The notes under the pieces were generated by a model. That model was not told the origin of the DNA, searched no databases, and was given only the letters and a program-made list of their open reading frames with translations. This document shows, piece by piece, positions 1-8,701 of a DNA stretch of 64,000 nt. Positions within the stretch are counted from its first letter, which is position 1. Every line of letters starts with the position of its first letter. The translations under genes were made by a program, and so were the position numbers. This DNA is from Marinobacter nauticus (GTDB taxonomy: Bacteria > Pseudomonadota > Gammaproteobacteria > Enterobacterales > Shewanellaceae), in NCBI RefSeq assembly GCF_019801015.1, contig NZ_JAHVJZ010000004.1:558001-622000 (forward strand). Direction: 5' to 3'.

Positions 1-8
1 CAGAGGAC

Positions 9-530
9 TCAGTTTTCCAGCACAAACTCGTAGCGATGCAGCCCGACCGACGCTTCCAGAAGCAACCCGCCGCGCAGCTCGCTGAACACGGCCACTTCGG
101 GGTGGTATCCAGGGTTGGTCGCCCCCCCAAGGGTAATCAGTGCAGCATGGGCCTGACCCGCAAACTCATTGCTTGCCTTCCCCATTGCCTCAAAAGCGGC
201 ATCGGTTTTAAAAAACAGGATCTGTCGGTAGCGCTGCCCGCCCACATTTGCGCCGACGCTCAGCTGCCACATGCGCGCCACACCCACCACCTGATGGTCC
301 CGGTAAATGGTGCCCAGCGCGTAGCCCCCACCAAACCCCATGCCGGCTCGCCAGGCACTTGGAAACACCACCACCACCCTGGCTTCCTCAAAAAAGCGCC
401 GGAGGCGTTCATCCTCCTGAAACCGGTTAAGCGCAGCCTGACTGTCCAGAGTGGCCGCATTGTCCGGCGTCGGATTCAGGCTGCAACCTCCCAGCACCAG
501 CAGCAACAAAAGCGGGATCAGAGTTTGCAT
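9..530 (-). CDS. SYLF (YSC84-type) domain lipoprotein
   Basis: The 173-residue product begins with a short hydrophobic signal peptide ending in a lipobox (LGGC, lipidated Cys16), so it should be a membrane-anchored periplasmic lipoprotein. Residues from about 40 to the end look like a SYLF/YSC84 domain, with the glycine-rich start (FGGGYALG), a VGANVGGQ segment and a FSELRGGLLLEASVG block near the C-terminus. SYLF domains bind lipid in eukaryotes; the bacterial role is unknown. The start codon lies 13 bases inside the end of the upstream OmpV-family gene, so the two are translationally coupled and probably act together at the outer membrane. The family call is by motif resemblance; the function is not established. 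Confidence 0.8.
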   Translation of the reverse strand: MQTLIPLLLLLVLGGCSLNPTPDNAATLDSQAALNRFQEDERLRRFFEEARVVVVFPSAWRAGMGFGGGYALGTIYRDHQVVGVARMWQLSVGANVGGQRYRQILFFKTDAAFEAMGKASNEFAGQAHAALITLGGATNPGYHPEVAVFSELRGGLLLEASVGLHRYEFVLEN

Positions 531-1939
531 TCCACGTGTCCTGTCAGCACGTCTGAGCCGCCAGACACATTACCGAGGATGTCGGCATTGGCGAAGATCC
601 CAGAACGGTGAACGATGGTAAGGCCGATGTAGCAATCCTTACTGCCAAGGTCGCCCAACAGCAGGTTGGTCGGAAAATCAACGGTGGCTTCCAGGTAGTT
701 AAGGAAGTGAGCGGTATCCCCCCCCTTCTTGGCCTGTTTAACCTGTTCGATAATGGGCACCTGATCGGCGTAAGAGAAACCAAACCCAAAGCCATAACGG
801 AACCACTCCTGTTCACTCCAGGGACTGTAACCGGTTCCCATCAACATGACGTAAGCCACGTACTCAAAGAAATCGTCCTGGTAGTCGTTCTCCAGGCGCC
901 GATTCAGAGAAAACCGGCCCCAGGCATCCAGTTTTTCACCGTCATTCAATAACCGGGACACCGTCAGTCCCACCAGGTAGGTTTCCACGTCGTCGCTGGC
1001 ACGGATAGCACCACGATGCACCTTATGGAACGTCTCCTCTGCGGTGTAGCCCCCGGTCACACGCACACTCCACTCACCACTGCGCTCTTCACCCACCTGG
1101 CTTTGCTGCAGATCACCGAAGTAGTAGGTGGCGCCAACCAACCCGGTCAGCAGATGGTCGCGATCCACCATAGGGCTGTCCTGGGCGGCCTCAGGCACCG
1201 TTTCCCAGGCCAGATTAAGGTAGAGGTGCCAGCCAGCGCTGAGCTGGAAGCTGCTGTTGACCCCAACACGCCAGAAGTCGTCACCGCCGCTCACAGTGTA
1301 CTCGGGGAAGGGAGGCAATCCGGGTTCGATAGGGGGGGTGGGAATTTCGCTGGGCACCGAATAGTAGTAATTCAGCAGGTCTTCCGTTTGATAGAGGTAG
1401 CTGACGTAGGGGGTAACGCGCCATCGGCCGGGCTCAAAAGGATAGAGATAGGTGGCCTCAAACTCACCGCCCTGATGTCGACCGAGCAGATCCCACAAGG
1501 CCCCCAGTCTCAATTGGCCAAAATCGCTTTTTATCGTACTTTCCAGCCCCCCGTCGACGCTCTGACGACGCGACTCCAGCCCCGTGTATGCTGGGTCTGC
1601 CTCGGGCTCCAGACGGTCAAATCGGTAGCGGCCGATCAGGTCCAGCTTCAGCCAATCGTTGTTCACCAGGTGCACCCCGGCAGAGGTGCCGTGAGCAAAG
1701 AGAAACTTGCCCTCATAGAGGTAAAGGGGGATCAGATCCGTGCCGTTGTCGTTGTTGATGCTCGAGACATTGTCGATGCCCTGATAGGGGGACTCACCGA
1801 AACGAAGCCCGAACCCCAATCCCACGGTGCCCGCAGGCGCCTCCGCCATCGGGGTTTCCGTGACCAGCGACGCCGCCGATACCAGCGGTGCAGACAGCCC
1901 TAAAAGCAGCCCTGCAATGCCCACCTGCACTCTCGCCAT
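518..1939 (-). CDS. Long MipA/OmpV-family outer-membrane protein
   Basis: This 473-residue protein has a signal peptide (cleavage near Ala22-Ala23) followed by alternating aromatic/polar strands typical of a beta-barrel. Residues about 36-277 resemble MipA/OmpV proteins (LGFGLRFGESPYQG start, ending in a TYYFG strand). Family members are usually near 250-280 residues. The extra C-terminal part, about 288-473, is itself barrel-like and ends in a segment with VHRSGIF and GGS motifs and two cysteines (436 and 471). It may be a second barrel or an enlarged one. MipA/OmpV proteins are linked to murein-synthesis scaffolding or act as porin-like proteins; no substrate can be read here. It overlaps the downstream SYLF lipoprotein gene. 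Confidence 0.75.
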   Translation of the reverse strand: MARVQVGIAGLLLGLSAPLVSAASLVTETPMAEAPAGTVGLGFGLRFGESPYQGIDNVSSINNDNGTDLIPLYLYEGKFLFAHGTSAGVHLVNNDWLKLDLIGRYRFDRLEPEADPAYTGLESRRQSVDGGLESTIKSDFGQLRLGALWDLLGRHQGGEFEATYLYPFEPGRWRVTPYVSYLYQTEDLLNYYYSVPSEIPTPPIEPGLPPFPEYTVSGGDDFWRVGVNSSFQLSAGWHLYLNLAWETVPEAAQDSPMVDRDHLLTGLVGATYYFGDLQQSQVGEERSGEWSVRVTGGYTAEETFHKVHRGAIRASDDVETYLVGLTVSRLLNDGEKLDAWGRFSLNRRLENDYQDDFFEYVAYVMLMGTGYSPWSEQEWFRYGFGFGFSYADQVPIIEQVKQAKKGGDTAHFLNYLEATVDFPTNLLLGDLGSKDCYIGLTIVHRSGIFANADILGNVSGGSDVLTGHVECKL

Positions 1940-2064
1940 GCCAGCCCCGATTTGACGCGTAGATGACTGTAATTATGGACAGAAATAACGACATTGGCGG
2001 ACTGGCCGGGCTATTGAATGCACTGTGGCCCCCAAAACCGCCTGAGCCCAAGCAGGAATGGCTC

Positions 2065-2095
2065 AAAACAAAACGGGCCGCCCTCAGGCAGCCCG
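2065..2095 (-). terminator. Rho-independent terminator of yajQ
   Basis: On the minus strand a GC-rich stem (GGGCtGCC pairing with GGCgGCCC, four-base loop) is followed by TTTTGTTTT. It lies just past the yajQ stop codon. Confidence 0.8.
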
Positions 2096-2117
2096 CTGTC
2101 GCTCCGGCAACCGATGG

Positions 2118-2600
2118 TCAGTCGCGGAAGTTGTTGAACTGCACCGGCTGGTCCAGATTTTCACCGCGCAGCAGCGCCATGGTGGCCTGCAGATCATCGC
2201 GTTTTTTGCCGGTTACTCGGACTTTGTCGCCCTGGATGGAAGCCTGAACCTTGACCTTGGACTCTTTGATCAGCTTCACCAGCTTCTTGGCAAAGTCCTG
2301 CTCGATGCCCTGACGGAAGGTGGCCGGGCGGGACACGGTTTTGCCGGAGAATTCCGCTTTGCCCAGACTCATGGCGTCCGCATCCACGTTTCGCTTGGCC
2401 AGGTTGCCGCGCAGAATGGATTCCATCTGCTGGATCTGGAACTCCGCCTCAGCCTTCATGGTGACCACCATATCCTTGTAGCTGAAGCTGGCCTCCACTC
2501 CACGGAAATCGAAGCGGGTGTCCAGTTCACGGACGGCGTTATCAACGGCGTTTTTAACTTCAACCGCATCCACTTCAGATACGATGTCAAATGACGGCAT
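2118..2600 (-). CDS. yajQ: YajQ, nucleotide/cyclic-di-GMP-binding protein
   Basis: The 160-residue product matches the UPF0234/YajQ family over its full length, beginning [11 protein letters not shown] and ending in the typical VQFNNFRD. Family members are small two-domain cytoplasmic proteins; homologues bind cyclic-di-GMP or nucleotides and can act as regulators through partner transcription factors. That role is known for plant-pathogen homologues and is only inferred here. The gene stands alone, with its own terminator, and is transcribed away from the VanZ-like gene. A good ribosome binding site (AGGA about 8 bases upstream of ATG) supports the start. Confidence 0.92.
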   Translation of the reverse strand: MPSFDIVSEVDAVEVKNAVDNAVRELDTRFDFRGVEASFSYKDMVVTMKAEAEFQIQQMESILRGNLAKRNVDADAMSLGKAEFSGKTVSRPATFRQGIEQDFAKKLVKLIKESKVKVQASIQGDKVRVTGKKRDDLQATMALLRGENLDQPVQFNNFRD

Positions 2601-2642
2601 GGGATCCTCCTACCATAATGTTGGGGCAAGTTTACCCTACTC

Positions 2643-2679
2643 GTGCCGTACAGGCACTGAAACCGGTTGAGCAACCGGT
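2643..2679. other. Two adjacent palindromes in divergent promoter region
   Basis: GTGCC/GGCAC (2643-2657) is followed by CCGGTTG/CAACCGG with a two-base loop (2663-2678). They sit between the divergent yajQ and VanZ-like genes. No T-run follows closely enough for a normal terminator. They could be operators or structured leader RNA; this is undetermined. Confidence 0.4.
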
Positions 2680-2732
2680 AACAGTGTTGTGTTTTTAATG
2701 ACAGATGAACCCAGGCTGCTTACTATCGCTCC

Positions 2733-3101
2733 ATGATTCGACTCATCACACAACCCAATCACGACCAGCGCCGATTTGGCCAACTGATTCTGTTGCTGGC
2801 GCTGATCGTCACCTCCTACCTGGTGTTTTCCAAACCCGGGTATGAGCAACCCTTTAACCACTTTGACAAAGTGGGGCATCTGGGCGCTTTCTTCGGGCTG
2901 GCCGCCCTGCTCCAGCTGGCCACCAACTGGCGCCCGCTGACTCAGTTGACGCTGCTGCTGGTGTACGCGGCGGCGATAGAGGTCGTCCAGGCGCAACTGC
3001 CTTACCGCAGTGCTGAGATTGCCGATCTGATCGCGGATATGCTGGGCGCGCTCAGTTTTCATCTGATTCTGTTTCTGCTCAGGCGCTGGCGTCACCGATG
3101 A
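2733..3101 (+). CDS. VanZ-like small membrane protein
   Basis: The 122-residue protein has four predicted membrane segments (about 17-33, 47-63, 70-86 and 99-117). It carries the two short conserved blocks of the VanZ-like family: DKVGHLGAFFGL and, after the third helix, EVVQ followed by PYRSAEIADLIADMLGA. The family is named for a teicoplanin-resistance accessory protein, but most members have no known function and nothing here suggests antibiotic resistance. The stop codon overlaps the panE start by four bases (ATGA), so the two are co-transcribed. The start has no strong ribosome binding site, so its exact position is less certain than the family. Confidence 0.8.
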   Translation: MIRLITQPNHDQRRFGQLILLLALIVTSYLVFSKPGYEQPFNHFDKVGHLGAFFGLAALLQLATNWRPLTQLTLLLVYAAAIEVVQAQLPYRSAEIADLIADMLGALSFHLILFLLRRWRHR

Positions 3102-3979
3102 GCGTCGGCATCCTTGGCGCCGGCGCGTTGGGTCAGCTGATGGCCCACGCCCTGCAGGAGCAGGGTCATAACGTGACGCTGTTGCGCCGTCCGGGCCACG
3201 CTGATGCCCGCCATTCACACCGATTGACCCCACTTTCCGGCCCCGACCGATGCCACCCTATTTCTCACCGGGCCAGTGACCAACCCCAGGCCCTGAGCAC
3301 CGTACTGGTGCTGACCAAGGCCCAGGATTGCCTGACCGCCCTTGAGCCTCTGCTTAACTGGCTGCCCGCTGATGTCCCCATTGTGCTGCTGCATAACGGC
3401 ATGGGGCCACAGCAGGCAGCGGTTGAACGATGGCCGGGTCATACCTGGTGGGCCGGCAGCCTGACCGATGGCGCATTGGCGCACAGCAGCACGCATGTCC
3501 GTCACACCGGTCAGGGCATCCGCAAAGCTGGCCCACTGTCAGACCCGCCAACCGACGCCGCCCTGCCTGCGCCATTGGCGGATGCGGGCTTCGAATTCGA
3601 CAACGCCATTGTGACCGCACTCTGGCAAAAGCTGACGGTAAACCTGCTCATTAACCCCCTGACTGCCAGGGATCGGGTCTGCAACGGCAGCCTTCTGAAC
3701 GAGGCGTACCGAGATGAACTCAGGGCACTCAGTGAGGAGGTCGCGCTGGTAGGACGCGCATTGGGCCAGCCGGAGAGGGGGTCGCACATTCTGGACCGAG
3801 CGCTGACGGTGGCTCAGGCCACTGCGCAGAACCGCTCATCCATGCTGCAGGATGTTGAGGCCGGCCGGCCAACGGAGCTGGATGCCATCACCGGATACCT
3901 GATCAGACAGGCCGACGAACTGGGCCTGCCCTGCCCGCATCACCGGCGCCTGTACCGGCAACTGGCATCAGCACAGTGA
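3098..3979 (+). CDS. panE: 2-dehydropantoate 2-reductase (pantothenate/CoA synthesis)
   Basis: PanE reduces ketopantoate to pantoate with NADPH in the cytoplasm, a step towards pantothenate and coenzyme A. The N-terminus has the Rossmann nucleotide-binding motif GILGAGALGQL (residues 4-14). The C-terminal domain shows WQKLTVNLLINPLTA, which carries the catalytic lysine, and PTELDAITGYL, which carries the conserved acidic residue. Length is 293 residues, close to the usual 300. The start overlaps the VanZ-like gene by ATGA. A long perfect hairpin with T-run ends the unit. The remaining ambiguity is with other members of the ketopantoate reductase family. Confidence 0.88.
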   Translation: MSVGILGAGALGQLMAHALQEQGHNVTLLRRPGHADARHSHRLTPLSGPDRCHPISHRASDQPQALSTVLVLTKAQDCLTALEPLLNWLPADVPIVLLHNGMGPQQAAVERWPGHTWWAGSLTDGALAHSSTHVRHTGQGIRKAGPLSDPPTDAALPAPLADAGFEFDNAIVTALWQKLTVNLLINPLTARDRVCNGSLLNEAYRDELRALSEEVALVGRALGQPERGSHILDRALTVAQATAQNRSSMLQDVEAGRPTELDAITGYLIRQADELGLPCPHHRRLYRQLASAQ

Positions 3980-3981
3980 TC

Positions 3982-4011
3982 AAAAAAGGCCTGCAAACGC
4001 AGGCCTTTTTT
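3982..4011. terminator. Bidirectional terminator between panE and aroG
   Basis: A perfect hairpin (GGCCTGC, AAAC loop, GCAGGCC) is flanked by six A and six T. It serves both the plus-strand panE unit and the minus-strand aroG. Confidence 0.92.
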
Positions 4012-4021
4012 GGGGCTTCGC

Positions 4022-5077
4022 TTATCGAGCCCGACGACGGCTCACCGCATCAGAGAGCTGAGCCAGCACGGTTTCGGTATCGGACCAGCCGATGCAGGCG
4101 TCGGTGATGCTCTGGCCAAAGGTCAGCTCGCAACCGGCCGCCAAATCCTGACGCCCTTCCACCAGGTGGCTTTCAATCATGGCACCGAAGATGGCGCGTT
4201 CACCGCCCGCCAGCTGTTCGGATACGTCTTCACACACCGCCAGCTGACGCTGGTACTGCTTGGCACTGTTGGCGTGGCTGAAGTCGATCATCAGGTTTTG
4301 CGGCAGACCGGCCTCGGCCAGTTCGGCGGTGATCGCCTGCACATGCCCGGCGCTGTAGTTCGGTTCCTTGCCGCCACGCAAAATGATGTGGCAGTCCGGG
4401 TTACCGGCGGTGGCCACGATCGCGGAGTGGCCATACTTGGTGACCGAAAGGAAGTGGTGCGGCGCGCTGGCCGAAGCGATGGCGTCGATGGCGATGCGAA
4501 TGGTGCCGTCGGTGCCGTTTTTAAAGCCCACCGGACAGGAGAGTCCGGAAGCCAGTTCTCGGTGCACCTGGGACTCGGTGGTGCGGGCACCGATGGCGCC
4601 CCAGCACATCAGGTCCGCCACGTACTGTGGGGTGATCATATCGAGGTACTCGCCTGCGGTCGGCAGCCCCATATTATTCAGATCCACCAGCAGCTTTCGG
4701 GCGGTCCGCAAACCGTCATTGAGCCGGAAGCTGTTGTCGAGGCCCGGGTCGTTGATCAGCCCCTTCCAGCCGACGGTGGTACGGGGTTTCTCGAAATACA
4801 CCCGCATCACCACTTCGAGCGTGTCCTTGTACTGCTCACGCAAGGCACTCAGGCGACGGCCATACTCCAACGCGGCTTCCGGGTCATGAATGGAGCAGGG
4901 GCCGATCACCACCAGCAGGCGATCATCTTCGCGCTGCAGCAGCTTGTGAATGGCACGACGGGCATTAAACACGGTTTCAGAGGCGATCTCGGTAGCCGGA
5001 AATCGTTCCAGAATGGCGATGGGGGGAAGGAGTTCTTTGATTTCGTTGATGCGAACATCGTCATTCTTGTAATACAT
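4022..5077 (-). CDS. aroG: DAHP synthase, AroG type (aromatic amino acids)
   Basis: This class I 3-deoxy-D-arabino-heptulosonate-7-phosphate synthase condenses phosphoenolpyruvate and erythrose-4-phosphate, the first step of the shikimate pathway. The 351-residue protein matches AroG from end to end: NDDVRINEIKELLPP start, VIGPCSIHDP, FEKPRTTVGWKG, GARTTESQVHRELASG, HIILRGGKEPNYSA and ESHLVEG. An in-frame extension of 30 codons upstream exists, but the family begins at this ATG. The NDDVRI start and overall match favour AroG over AroF or AroH, so feedback inhibition by phenylalanine is likely but not shown. I saw no convincing TyrR box in the upstream 90 bases. The gene is transcribed alone. 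Confidence 0.92.
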   Translation of the reverse strand: MYYKNDDVRINEIKELLPPIAILERFPATEIASETVFNARRAIHKLLQREDDRLLVVIGPCSIHDPEAALEYGRRLSALREQYKDTLEVVMRVYFEKPRTTVGWKGLINDPGLDNSFRLNDGLRTARKLLVDLNNMGLPTAGEYLDMITPQYVADLMCWGAIGARTTESQVHRELASGLSCPVGFKNGTDGTIRIAIDAIASASAPHHFLSVTKYGHSAIVATAGNPDCHIILRGGKEPNYSAGHVQAITAELAEAGLPQNLMIDFSHANSAKQYQRQLAVCEDVSEQLAGGERAIFGAMIESHLVEGRQDLAAGCELTFGQSITDACIGWSDTETVLAQLSDAVSRRRAR

Positions 5078-5167
5078 TGGGCTACCACGCTGTTGAACGA
5101 GAAAGTTTGGCCTTCTGGATGGCTTTGACCCTTGTACCCTATCACAGCGCAGCCAAATTCCCACCAC

Positions 5168-5193
5168 AAAAAACGGCGCCCCAAGGCGCCGTT
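5168..5193 (-). terminator. Terminator of thiI
   Basis: A perfect nine-base stem on the minus strand (AACGGCGCC / GGCGCCGTT, TTGG loop) runs into TTTTT. It separates thiI from aroG. Confidence 0.88.
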
Positions 5194-5214
5194 CTGCATT
5201 GAATCACCGTCAGC

Positions 5215-6669
5215 TCAGGGACGGTAGACCTTCACGTTGTTGTGGCCCTGCTCTTTCAGGTACAGCGCCTGCAGCTTGCTCATCACGCCGCGATCGCAGT
5301 AAAGCAGGTAGGTGCGGCTGGGATCCAAGCTTTCAAACTGACTGGCCAGCTTGAAGAACGGCAGGGTCACGACTTCGCTGCCGTCCACTTCGAGGGGGCT
5401 TTGCTCCTCCTCTTCCGGCGCTCGAATGTCGAGAATCACTTCACCCGCGGCCGCAACCTGAACGGTTTCCATCTCAACGGTTTCGGTGGTGTGTTCCATC
5501 GCCAGCTCCCGGATATCCTGAACCTTAACCGATGCCATTACGCGCTCGATCAGATCCTCAGAGAATTTCTGCTCTTCCGCTTCCACTTTGGACAGAATCG
5601 CCTTCACGGTCGGGCGCTGGGAAATCACCCCACAGTATTCCGGCATCACCTCAGCAAACGGTGCAGTGCCAATGATGCGGGCGGTGTCCACGATCTCCTG
5701 CTTATCCCAGGTGATCAGCGGACGCAGAATGACGGTGTCGGTCGCGCGGTCGATGACATTCAGGTTGGTCAGGGTCTGAGAGGACACCTGGCCCATCGCT
5801 TCGCCGGTCACCAGCGCAGGAATGTCAAAGCGGGCGGCCACTTCCGCTGCCACTTTCATCATCATCCGCTTCAGCACCACGCCCATCTGGCCGTTGTCCA
5901 CGCGCTCCAGGATCTCTTCCACCACTGGCTCGAACGGCACAGTGATAAAGCGTACCCGGTGGGAACTGCCGAACTTCTTCCAGAGGTAGTAGGACACCTC
6001 TTTAACGCCGCGCTCATGATCGGCGCCGCCCAGATTGAAGAAGCAGTAGTGGGTGCGGGTGCCACGCTTGATCGCCTGATAGGTGGAGACACCGGAGTCA
6101 AAGCCGCCGGAGATCAGGCTCAGTACGTCTTCCTGGGTGCCGATCGGGAAGCCACCCAAACCTTCGTGGCGGTGCTCAACCAGGTAGCACTTGTCCTCTT
6201 CGATCTGGATGTGGATGGTCATGTCCGGATCTTTGAGTTTCACGCCGTTACTGGCACAGTGCTGGTTCAGGCCGCCACCGACGTAACGCTCCACGTCCAG
6301 TGAGCTGAACTCGTGCTTACCGGAACGCTTCACGCGCACACAGAAGGTTTTGCCCGCCAGCCGCTCACCAAAGATGCGCTGGGTGTGCTGGTAGATGTCG
6401 TCCAGGCTCTCGAAGCGGTGCTGGGTCACTTCCAGGAAGTGGCTGATGCCCGGCAGACACTTGAGGGTGTTGACGTACTGGTCACGCATTTCGGCATCGT
6501 CTTTAGCGCTGCTGATAACGATGTGGTCCCAGTTGAACCGAACCCGTGCGTCATCATCCAGCTTGCGCAGGATGTTGCGGATGTTGGACACCAGCATTTT
6601 GGAGAAACGCACGCGCACCGGCTTGGACTTGATCATCACTTCCGAGTGCAGCTTGACGATAAATTTCAT
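5215..6669 (-). CDS. thiI: tRNA 4-thiouridine / thiazole sulfurtransferase ThiI
   Basis: ThiI makes 4-thiouridine at position 8 of tRNA and supplies sulfur for the thiazole of thiamine. At 484 residues it has the full enterobacterial layout: NFLD/THUMP domain (about 1-170), PP-loop ATPase domain with SGGFDSG at 187-193, and a C-terminal rhodanese domain (about 405-484). The persulfide cysteine is Cys458 (YCDRG) and its disulfide partner is probably Cys346 (PEYCGV). It sits alone between pomB and aroG with its own terminator. Other isoprenoid/thiamine genes (dxs, thiL) are elsewhere in the window. Confidence 0.95.
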   Translation of the reverse strand: MKFIVKLHSEVMIKSKPVRVRFSKMLVSNIRNILRKLDDDARVRFNWDHIVISSAKDDAEMRDQYVNTLKCLPGISHFLEVTQHRFESLDDIYQHTQRIFGERLAGKTFCVRVKRSGKHEFSSLDVERYVGGGLNQHCASNGVKLKDPDMTIHIQIEEDKCYLVEHRHEGLGGFPIGTQEDVLSLISGGFDSGVSTYQAIKRGTRTHYCFFNLGGADHERGVKEVSYYLWKKFGSSHRVRFITVPFEPVVEEILERVDNGQMGVVLKRMMMKVAAEVAARFDIPALVTGEAMGQVSSQTLTNLNVIDRATDTVILRPLITWDKQEIVDTARIIGTAPFAEVMPEYCGVISQRPTVKAILSKVEAEEQKFSEDLIERVMASVKVQDIRELAMEHTTETVEMETVQVAAAGEVILDIRAPEEEEQSPLEVDGSEVVTLPFFKLASQFESLDPSRTYLLYCDRGVMSKLQALYLKEQGHNNVKVYRP

Positions 6670-6703
6670 GACCTGTCTGACACCTAATCAATAAAAGCGC
6701 GGG

Positions 6704-6709
6704 ATTATA
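6704..6709 (-). promoter_or_regulatory. Probable -10 box of the thiI promoter
   Basis: A perfect TATAAT lies about 35 bases upstream of the thiI ATG on the minus strand. No good -35 hexamer is seen at the expected distance. A GC-rich stem (GCCTC/GAGGC, about 6722-6737) lies just upstream and may weakly end pomB transcripts. Confidence 0.35.
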
Positions 6710-6792
6710 CCCCAGGGCAACGCCTCGCGGGAGAGGCCCGACGCTTTTCCGAGCATAGAAGTGAGATCACAGCCATGTAAAGGCGATGAAGA

Positions 6793-7737
6793 TCAGGGAA
6801 TGACGCTGATGACGTCCGACTCTTTGGCCTTGCCCTGGTTGATGCTGATCTCCACCCGTCGGTTGCTTACCTGACCCTCATAGGTGTCGTTGCTGGCCAA
6901 TGGCTCATTGTCCGCCACCCCGCGCAACTCCATACGGGCCGGGTCGAATCCATCCACTTTCAGCAATTCATGGGCGACCGATACGGCCCTTTGGGTGGAG
7001 AGCTCCCAGTTGGAGCGGTACAGCTCGTTATCCACGCTGGAGCTGTCGGTGTGGCCGGTCACGCTGATGATGCCGGGTACATCCTTAAGCAGGTTACCGA
7101 CGGCATGGATCACCGGGCGGAAGCGGGGCTGAAGAAACGCTGATCCGGCCGGGAAGGCGCCTTTTTCCCGAATTCGGATGATGATCTGCTGTCCCAGTGA
7201 CTCCACCTCAATGGCACCATCGAGGATCTGATCCTCCAGTTGCTGGGCGATCTTTTTGGCCAGGTCGTTGACGTTATCAGCGTCGGACGCTGAAGCCCGG
7301 GACTGGCTCTGGGTGTTTTGCTGCTCACGGGGCTGATTGGCGGTCTGGCTGGAGCTGCCGCCGCGACTGTTGCCGCTCTGATTTTGCTGGCCCCCCGCCT
7401 CACTGGATTCTCCGGGCTGGTAGTTCAGCATGTCCCGGGTGAACTCGACGGTCTGTTGTTGAATCACATCGATGGGGGTAGGGTCCGGACGCCCGGGTCG
7501 AAACTCCTGAGCGATAACCGAAGTCCCGCGCGGGATGTCTTTCACTTCCACCTTGTTCTGAACCCCGAAGGCGTACTTCATGGATCCGGCGATCTGCTTA
7601 AACTTCAGCACGTCCATCTCAGAAAACGCCAGCAGCAGAACGAAAAAGCACATCAGCAGTGTGGCCAGATCGGCAAAGGTCGCCATCCAGGCTGGCGCAC
7701 CGGCGGACTGCTTGCGCTTAGGAGCCAGTTCCGACAT
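6793..7737 (-). CDS. pomB: Flagellar stator protein PomB/MotB
   Basis: PomB, with PomA, forms the ion-conducting stator that drives flagellar rotation and anchors to peptidoglycan. The 314-residue protein has a short cytoplasmic tail, one membrane helix (about 20-40) with the essential ion-binding Asp23 (TFADLATLL), a Gln/Ser-rich linker (about 118-145) and an OmpA-like peptidoglycan-binding domain (about 190-305; TGHTDSSS, NRRVEISI). The linker and family resemblance to marine PomB suggest sodium coupling; this is inference. Its ATG overlaps the pomA stop (TGATG), so stator subunits are translationally coupled. Confidence 0.9.
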   Translation of the reverse strand: MSELAPKRKQSAGAPAWMATFADLATLLMCFFVLLLAFSEMDVLKFKQIAGSMKYAFGVQNKVEVKDIPRGTSVIAQEFRPGRPDPTPIDVIQQQTVEFTRDMLNYQPGESSEAGGQQNQSGNSRGGSSSQTANQPREQQNTQSQSRASASDADNVNDLAKKIAQQLEDQILDGAIEVESLGQQIIIRIREKGAFPAGSAFLQPRFRPVIHAVGNLLKDVPGIISVTGHTDSSSVDNELYRSNWELSTQRAVSVAHELLKVDGFDPARMELRGVADNEPLASNDTYEGQVSNRRVEISINQGKAKESDVISVIP

Positions 7738-8501
7738 CAGTCCTCCGTGGTGTCGACCACGCGTTTCTTCTCATTGAGGTAGTTCTTCAGAAACCCCTCA
7801 ATCACGCGCGGATTCTGGCCATCCTGGATCGCCAGCACGGCGTCCATGATCAGGCGACGGTTCAACATCTCCTCCTGCATCCGAAGCTCCAGCTTATCGG
7901 CAATGGGCAGGGCCACCATATTGGCGATAATGGCGCCATACAGCGTGGTCAGGAGCGCCACCGCCATGGCCGGACCGATGGTTTTCGGGTCGTCCATGTT
8001 GTTGAGCATCGCCACCAGACCAATCAGCGTGCCGATCATCCCCATCGCCGGGGCCACATCGCCCAGCTTGCGGAAAATGTCGATGCCCGCGGTGTGACGC
8101 TCCGCGGTCAGCCCGATGTCCTTGGACAGCGCATCCCGAACCACCTCGGCATCGTGCCCGTCAACGAGCAGGTCCACGGCCTTTTTCATAAAGCTGTTAT
8201 TCACCTCCGCCTCTTCCAGCGCAAGGAAGCCACCCTTACGGGCGGAGTCGGCCATGGTGACGGATTGGTCAATCAGATCTTCCGGCTTGTCCAGTTTGAA
8301 CATAAAGGCCTTGGCGGCGATCTTCACGGCACCGAAGAACTGCTTCATATTGAATTTCATCATCACGACAAACAGCGAGCCGGCCATCACGATGAGTACC
8401 GATTCGATGTTGACGAAAATCATCACATCGCCACCCTTAACCATGGCCATGAAGACGAAGGCGAAGGCACCGATGAGGCCGATTAAGGTTGCCAGATCCA
8501 C
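7737..8501 (-). CDS. pomA: Flagellar stator protein PomA/MotA
   Basis: This is the four-helix stator subunit that, with PomB, converts ion flow into torque on the rotor. The 254-residue protein shows helices near 3-22, 30-50, 150-172 and 180-202 and a large cytoplasmic loop rich in charged residues. The third helix carries the conserved PAMGMIGTLIGLVAML and the fourth TTLYGAIIANMVALPIADKL. It starts at GTG with an AGGAG five bases upstream. A sequence matching the flagellar sigma-28 consensus lies about 85 bases upstream, in keeping with late flagellar-class expression. The pomAB pair lies away from other flagellar genes, as is common. Confidence 0.9.
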   Translation of the reverse strand: MDLATLIGLIGAFAFVFMAMVKGGDVMIFVNIESVLIVMAGSLFVVMMKFNMKQFFGAVKIAAKAFMFKLDKPEDLIDQSVTMADSARKGGFLALEEAEVNNSFMKKAVDLLVDGHDAEVVRDALSKDIGLTAERHTAGIDIFRKLGDVAPAMGMIGTLIGLVAMLNNMDDPKTIGPAMAVALLTTLYGAIIANMVALPIADKLELRMQEEMLNRRLIMDAVLAIQDGQNPRVIEGFLKNYLNEKKRVVDTTED

Positions 8502-8583
8502 GAAAGCTCCTAGCTACAATCCACTGTATGAAGTTAATGACCGAAGGCGGCCGCAGGGGGTTGAATATCCAGCCCTATTGTCC

Positions 8584-8610
8584 TTATCGGTTCCAGGACT
8601 GGCAAGTTTA
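8584..8610 (-). promoter_or_regulatory. Sigma-28 (FliA)-type promoter of pomAB
   Basis: The minus strand reads TAAA, 16 bases, then CCGATAA. This is the exact spacing of the sigma-28 consensus (TAAAGTTT-N11-GCCGATAA). It is the only such match I noticed, and it sits upstream of the stator genes it would be expected to control. Confidence 0.75.
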
Positions 8611-8701
8611 GAGAAAAATCCCCAAGCTGGGCGCTGCTTCATTGATTCAAATTGTCCAAAACAGTACCTTTTAGCCCCCCGATACCCATGGGAGTCAGAC
8701 A

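Noticed and set aside
5078-5167. TyrR box upstream of aroG
   Set aside because: No match to the TGTAAA-N6-TTTACA palindrome was found.
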